Source of the DNA: Hofstenia miamia
Lineage: Eukaryota > Xenacoelomorpha > Acoela
Reading direction: 5' to 3'
Assembly: GCA_004352715.1 (NCBI GenBank)
Contig: SCFE01000009.1
Span: 2,472,174-2,536,173 of the forward strand
Length of the DNA stretch: 64,000 nt
Numbering within the stretch: position 1 is the stretch's first letter; the number at the start of each line of letters is the position of its first letter. Positions 58,677 through 64,000 of this stretch are shown here, piece by piece. The position numbers were made by a program, and so were the translations under genes. The notes beneath the pieces are model-generated. The model worked only from the letters and a program-made list of their open reading frames with translations. It had not been told where the DNA came from and did no database searches.

Positions 58677-59330
58677 ACATTGGATTTAAGTAAAGCGTTT
58701 GACAAAACCCCAAGGCATACAATGATTACAAAATTCAATTCATTAGAAATTCTACCTCACATAATGAATATAATTTTTTATTTCTTAGAAGACAGAAAGC
58801 ATTGGTTTTTGACAGTCAAATATCGTCAATATTAAACTAAAAATCTAGGATTTATTTGTTTTTAGTTTTTGGTAATTCTTCCTCAATTTTTTAAATTTGC
58901 TGATAATGCAACGTGTGTAATTGGTGGCAATGTTGGAGACATTCCACTCCTACAGTGGAACCAAAAAAGTTCAAGACGATGTTTTCAGAATAATTTAACC
59001 TAGAAATGTTTAAAGAAAATTGATGGCTTACAAAAGAAAGCGTTGTCACGAAATTTAATACCTTATTTTCGTCCCATTTCACATCTTAGAGCATGATGAA
59101 CGCCTATTTACAAAATATCAAGAAATTATCATATTCTTGAAGATTTAGAAGAAATTAAGATTAAGTAATCCACCATCTGGAAAAGAAATTCTAAAACATG
59201 TGAACTTATATTCCCTAATAGACATTTAAAAAATTATTCTCAATTTATAGACACTACATTCAGTCTATCGGATGTTTATTTCTGATTTAAAAAATAAATA
59301 CCTTATCTTTTCTTATCATATTTTCTTATT
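58677..59330 (+). pseudogene. LINE reverse-transcriptase relic
   Basis: The plus strand reads TLDLSKAFDKTPRHTMITKF and on to IIFYFLEDRKHW, then KFADNATCVIGG, where FADN stands for the FADD/YADD catalytic box with its second aspartate changed. Stops and shifts follow. The D-x-S-K-A-F-D motif is intact. Confidence 0.65.
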
Positions 59331-59669
59331 CTTGGGTAAATTTAAATGTTTGTGCATAAGGTCACTGATGAAAAATTGGAAGATACCTAAATGTTACTTG
59401 TTTTTTGGTAAAAGTTAGAAAATATGTATGAAGCATGTAATCAAATGCAACTATTTGAAGAACCAGATACAGGAAACTGCATTACGTTACAAACAACGAA
59501 ATAATAGAATATATAGTATAGTCTATGATTAGATGTGCCTCAACTGAGAAGTTAATGCAATGAAAACTTACGTTTTATTTAAAATTCATTTTAAAAGTAG
59601 TGAAACCTAACGCAACTAGAAAGCTGTTGTCGGATGACTTGATTTACCTGTTATTTTAATAACATAGTA

Positions 59670-59817
59670 GTGTGCCTCTATAGTAAACATCCAAGGGGAA
59701 ACCAAAAAATGTTCACTATATAAATAGTTCACGATAGAGGCACTTCAACAAAGGAAATGGGAAGTTTCTGGGGCACTTTAAAATGTTCACTATAAAAATA
59801 GTTCACTAGAGGTACAC
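59670..59817. mobile_element. 148-bp MITE with TA flanks
   Basis: The left end GTGTGCCTCTA and the right end, read inward, GTGTACCTCTA match at 10 of 11 bases and are bordered by TA on both sides, as in Tc1/mariner-type insertions. Inside, the stretch GTTCACTATATAAATAGTTC (59711 on) is repeated as GTTCACTATAAAAATAGTTC (59785 on), each followed by an AGAGG-x-AC copy of the end. The element looks like one and a half units of a smaller palindromic repeat. Confidence 0.65.
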
Positions 59818-62800
59818 TATTAAAGAGGTTTGATTAAATTGCTGGATTTGGACTATTACATTAAATGTGTTGTAATTTAATAAGTTATATTAAATGGTGG
59901 GTGATACTCAAATACTAATGATTCAAATATGTGTTTGCCATAGAAATTTTACAGATTATAATAAATATTACAAGGTGGGATTATGAAAATAAGTATTGAA
60001 CAACTCTTCTTCACAATATATTTCTGCAATGAGGAATGCAATAACTTTGATTTTTAGGCTCATTTTTGGCATTGTGAATTCAAATTTTCATGTAGTTTTT
60101 TAATAAAAAATATAGTTTTTATCCTATGCCTCTATGAAGGGGCACCCTAAAAAATATCTTTATAAATATGCATAATATGTAAATTATAGTGAAAAAATCG
60201 AATTCAGTGTAAAAAAAATTAGTTTATTTTTAAATTTTACATAAATGTATTCCGTTGTGTTGAAAATAGTACCACTCAAATTTTGCTAAAATCCCACTAC
60301 ATTGAAAGAATTTATTTCAAAATTAATGATGTAATATGATTTTTACAAACTTTCACTCGCAATATTTTCAAATTTTCTGAATTAATTTGTACACAAAATG
60401 TAGAATAAACTAAATTTTTTACTGTAAGTTCGAATTTTTAATTTTTAATTACACATTCTTAATTCTATCCATTTTTTCTTGATTAATGCAAAATCAAATC
60501 ACAATCCACTTGACATTGCAGATGGAAATTAATTAAGCTATGGAATAAATGGCTATTTGTGATCATTTTTAGAAAGGGTCCGTTTACAGAAGGAAAGTGG
60601 ATTGCCGGGACAAATGTTTGCTGCTGTGAAACCGACATTGCAGATCAATCAAAGTCACTTCTTGGTGCATAGAATATTAATTATATTATCATTCTATATT
60701 TCAAAAAGAAGTTTTGGACTTCCGTTTCAATCATTATAACAGTTGTCGGGTGGAAGTTGGTTTGCTAAATTTCTTGCTGTGCAAAACAGTAAAAGGATAA
60801 TAAAATCAAAGGCCATCATTAATTAGCATAGCATTCAAAGCATGTATTGTGTTGATGAAATCTGAATTCTGTGCATATTGAATCACTTGCAGCTGCAGAC
60901 AGAGAACCCAATTAATCTTAAGATGTGCTGATGTAATTGATGATGCCACTTGTTTTTAGTATATTAATGAAGAAATTCAGTTGAAGTTATTCAATGATAG
61001 CATTTTTTTCTTGGGTGCTCACCATGTAAAATATGTGATACATTGTTAAAAAACCTCCAAATTCATGATTAAAATATTCTAGAAAATATCCAATGTTAAA
61101 GCGCACTTTTGTAAATATTATTATTGCAGCATTTAAAATTCTAATACTTGTCATATTGTACTTCCTTATAATGCGAAAAGAAAAACAAATAATGCTGTTG
61201 ATAAAAGAAGTTTAAATTTTATTATTTTAATAACCTATTCTTCAGATTCGGAGCTCTTGCTTATTCTACAAATTGTCACAAAAATGTAAAGCAAAGTTCA
61301 CTTTCACACTAAGGAATTAAATTTTCCTGCAAAGTTGACACTAGAAATCGTCTGTTTAGCAACATTTTTGCAGTATGCTAATCTACTTACAAATTACAAT
61401 GTATAAAAACAAAGTTATTATAAGCAACTATAAATAGAATATAATACATGCAAATTTCGCAGAAAGATAAGGCTTTTAAATGATAATAATTTATATGTTC
61501 TTACAAGTTCCATGGTCCAAGGACTACCTTATATTTTGGCAAAACAATTAGTAATGTTTTCATATCTGTGGTCTCAAGATCTTCATTTCTAGTTGCAATA
61601 CATTGTTTCTGCTAGTTCAACTGAAATATTTAATTCCAGTTTCAGACTCATTGGACTTATTGGTCTTCGGAAGCCTAGGCTTTATGATGTTCAAATCGGG
61701 ATTCTGTGACATAGTCCGTGTCATGCTTTTCAACAATTCTAAAATTATGTCTATTTCATACTACATTTGGAAATGCATCTTGTGGCAACTTATGATTAAC
61801 ACTAGAACAACGATTACTCCTTGAGAATAAATTTACATCTGATGTTTCAAATGCGACAATTATGTAACAGAAATAGAATTTCTACAAATAACAAATTCAA
61901 TGAGATTATATCAACATAATTGAACATACCTGCTAGTGTTTGTACTGAATGATAATGAAGCAAACAAAAATTGCTTAATTGTTTATTAGTGTTGTTTTCA
62001 TAGTTCTTCCACTTGGTACAATGAAACTGTTGCCATACAAATCAGTTGTACTTCAAGCAGTCATATTTTCCAATTAGAGTTGTTTAAAAAGATTGCTCGT
62101 ATTATGGCTACCGATATATGACAACAATGTAAAACAGCATTCCATATCAAAGTAAAATTACTACGTTTTACCCTCTTGTATGTTATTTCTCCTCAAATCC
62201 GTCTTCAAATATGCTTTTGAAAACAAATTTCGTAATTTATAAAATTACAAGTAAAATAGAAATCCTACCGGTTGCGCGCCAATTATTTGAGAGAAAGACA
62301 CTGATTGAATAATTGCGATATCAATTCTGAATATTGTCAACAGATGGTGTATCGAATAAATCATTCATCTGTCAAGATAAAAGTTTCAACAAATGAAATG
62401 TTTTCATTTGTAAAGATTCAGTGAATTTTTTCAAAGCAATTAATAATTCAATTTCCTTTCTGCATAAATAAATAGTGGCAAAGAAAATTGAATTTTTGGG
62501 TAACGTTAAGAAAGTAATTTTTGACGAATTGATATTGTATTAGAAAACTCTACCCGTACATCAGAACTGGAAGCGGTCCAGTTCGGACTACGCTTCGGTT
62601 GGGTCTTTAAAAATTGCAGTAATTTTTTCATTATTTTTTCAATACAAATTTATATGTACAATACTATGCATGCAACATAATTATATTGAAATATGATTTT
62701 GTCTGATATGAATTTCTTATTTGTTAATTTGGTCAATTTTAGCAGCAGCTTATACTATGGCTTGTTTGAACAGACCACGAAATTCCAGATTTCTTTCCTG

Positions 62801-63110
62801 TATTAACAAAGTAGTAAGTAACATTCCCCAAAGCATGTAAAGAATTAGCTAAAATTCATGCTGGCTATAACAAAATCACATTAGAAACCACATTAAATGA
62901 TGTGTGAAAAATGGAATGGTATAGTTTGAAGCATTTTTTCATTCGAAATCAATTGCGTTAAAACAAAGCATTTCCTGCATTAGATTTTTCTATGAGAATC
63001 TAGTGTTATCCCATCATTTGTTGAAGGTTTCCAACTTTATTTGTATTGTGTTTAAATTACTAAGAAACTTCTGGAGTCCAATCAATAGGCGCCAACACTT
63101 GAAGAAATCC
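59818..63110. other. Intergenic DNA without a recognised gene
   Basis: The only structured spot is at 62572, where CAGAACTGGAAGCGGTCC resembles the hAT-like end at 27435. The plus frame at 61603-61824 has no family features. Confidence 0.4.
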
Positions 63111-64000
63111 GTGATTCAACTATTCCTACTCGGAAACATATTATAATTCCCGTTGCATGTCGCTAATTTGTGGGCACAAGCGTTTTCAGATTCAATACAT
63201 TCTGTAACAAGAAATCCAAAGGTACTCAATAATTGGATTAAGTTCTTTATTTTGAGTAAATGTGTTATGAGGGCTCCACCAAGATCAGGATACAAACACA
63301 AAAGATATGAGGAACACAATATTAAAAAACGACTGCAGAGATGGAAAAAATGGGGAAGCAGATCAATTACGGTATGAGGCAGTCGTGACATGTAAAATAT
63401 TCAGGAAAAACAACAAATTGAAAGCAACTCCAGGTCCAAATTTTGCACGTGCTAGAGTCTTTGACCATGAAGGCAACTTCAAGGAAGCAATTTCAGCTTT
63501 CAGCTCAGAGTCATTGTCTTTGATCACGACACATTGGAAGTTTTAAAATCCAAACATCCTGCAGAGAATATTGAAGCAATTAATGTAGAAGACATTGTTC
63601 CTCCTCCTATTGTTTCTGAGCAAATTGTTTTAGATTGCAATAGAAATTTTCCTCGTGAAACTGCTGCGGGGTGTTCAAAATTATATGTCTCTCATATGCT
63701 CAATGCAATTCAATGCCCTTCACCAGAATACAGTCAAAATGCCTTAGGTGCTTTGGTTAACTTGATAAATTTACTTATTCGTGGAAATGCTCCAACAACA
63801 GTTGCTCCATTTCTTTGTGACGCGAATCTTTTTGCATTGAAAAAGAAGTGTGTTGGAATACGTCCAATTGTAGTTGACGAAGTTATTCGTCGCATAGTGG
63901 TTAAATGCTTATGTCGTGTCACTCAGTTGAAAGCTGCAAGATATTTTAACCTTGTCCGGCTTTTCGTCAACCTCAGTGGCTTCCATGAACAGCATAAAGC
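63110..64000 (+). pseudogene. Reverse-transcriptase-type ORF, frameshifted, running out of the window
   Basis: Plus-strand blocks in order: WIKFFILSKCVMRAPPRSGY, KHKRYEEHNIKKRLQRWKKW (first frame, to 63377); then a frame with FARARVFDHEGNFKEAISAF (to 63546); then a third frame with INVEDIVPPPIVSEQIVLDC, FPRETAAGCSKLYVSHMLNA, PFLCDANLFALKKKCVGIRP and IVVDEVIRRIVVKCL. The L-P/L-S-K-x-V-x-x-A-P-P-R-G-G, A-x-G-x-S-x-L and G-I-R-P-I-x-V-x-E-x-x-R-R blocks are the N-terminal hallmarks of a reverse transcriptase found in mobile elements of many animals. The catalytic palm would lie beyond 64000. Two frame changes suggest a decayed copy. Confidence 0.6.

Noticed and set aside
44432-64000. Search for the acid phosphatase 3' exon with the HD proton-donor motif
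   Set aside because: No splice-flanked block with a suitable S/G-x-H-D context was found; it may lie in the 1-kb gap or outside the window.
1-64000. Search for tRNA genes, CRISPR arrays, bacterial operons or prophage-like clusters
   Set aside because: No cloverleaf with a proper T-loop box, no regularly spaced repeats, and no dense intron-free coding were seen; the window is ordinary animal DNA.

Overview
This is AT-rich animal (metazoan) genomic DNA with spliced genes, GT-AG introns, long introns full of decayed transposons, and many (TA)n microsatellites. There is no prokaryotic gene organisation. The gene content (Spinster transporter, Goliath/GRAIL-type RING protein, histidine acid phosphatase, a secreted single-IGFBP-domain protein) fits an invertebrate. 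The single 12-cysteine IGFBP-domain protein makes an arthropod, perhaps a chelicerate, a reasonable guess, but the species cannot be fixed from the sequence.

Layout. 1-14.3 kb: no host gene seen; relics of non-LTR retrotransposons (a reverse-transcriptase scrap at 0.25 kb, an R2/NeSL-type relic on the minus strand at 0.7-1.0 kb, and a chain of LINE pieces at 10.8-14.3 kb) plus a 244-bp-period tandem duplication at 8.5-8.9 kb. 14.9-15.2 kb (+): a small secreted IGFBP-domain protein. 19.5-20.0 kb (+): two exons of a RING-H2 ubiquitin ligase of the Goliath/GRAIL group. 21.9-51.3 kb (-): a nearly complete Spinster-type MFS lipid transporter; seven exons were joined here by hand, all in compatible phase from TM1 to the stop codon except for one frame-breaking palindrome in the first exon. 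Its 22.9-kb third intron (as numbered here) holds two exons of a histidine acid phosphatase on the opposite strand (38.75-39.21 and 44.21-44.43 kb). The acid phosphatase intron in turn holds a hAT-type element (39.8-42.4 kb, 8-bp target duplication), and inside that sits a Mutator-like element with a broken transposase. The arrangement is four levels of nesting.

The same large Spinster intron also carries a degraded APE-type LINE (28.3-31.4 kb, minus) with an inverted second copy of part of its ORF1 at 28 kb, an R2/NeSL-type LINE missing its reverse-transcriptase core (33.5-34.8 kb), a further LINE tail, and an unidentified broken ORF at 35.6-36.1 kb. 51.3-64 kb: no complete host gene recognised; two short terminal-inverted-repeat elements (52.7 and 59.7 kb), a larger inverted-repeat element (56.0-58.1 kb), LINE scraps, and at the right edge a reverse-transcriptase-type ORF that runs out of the window. 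Three N gaps (45.7, 50.2 and 55.5 kb) all sit inside (TA)n tracts, so they are assembly breaks at microsatellites.

No tRNA, rRNA, CRISPR array or operon was seen. Family assignments come from reading translated motifs by eye; no database search was run.
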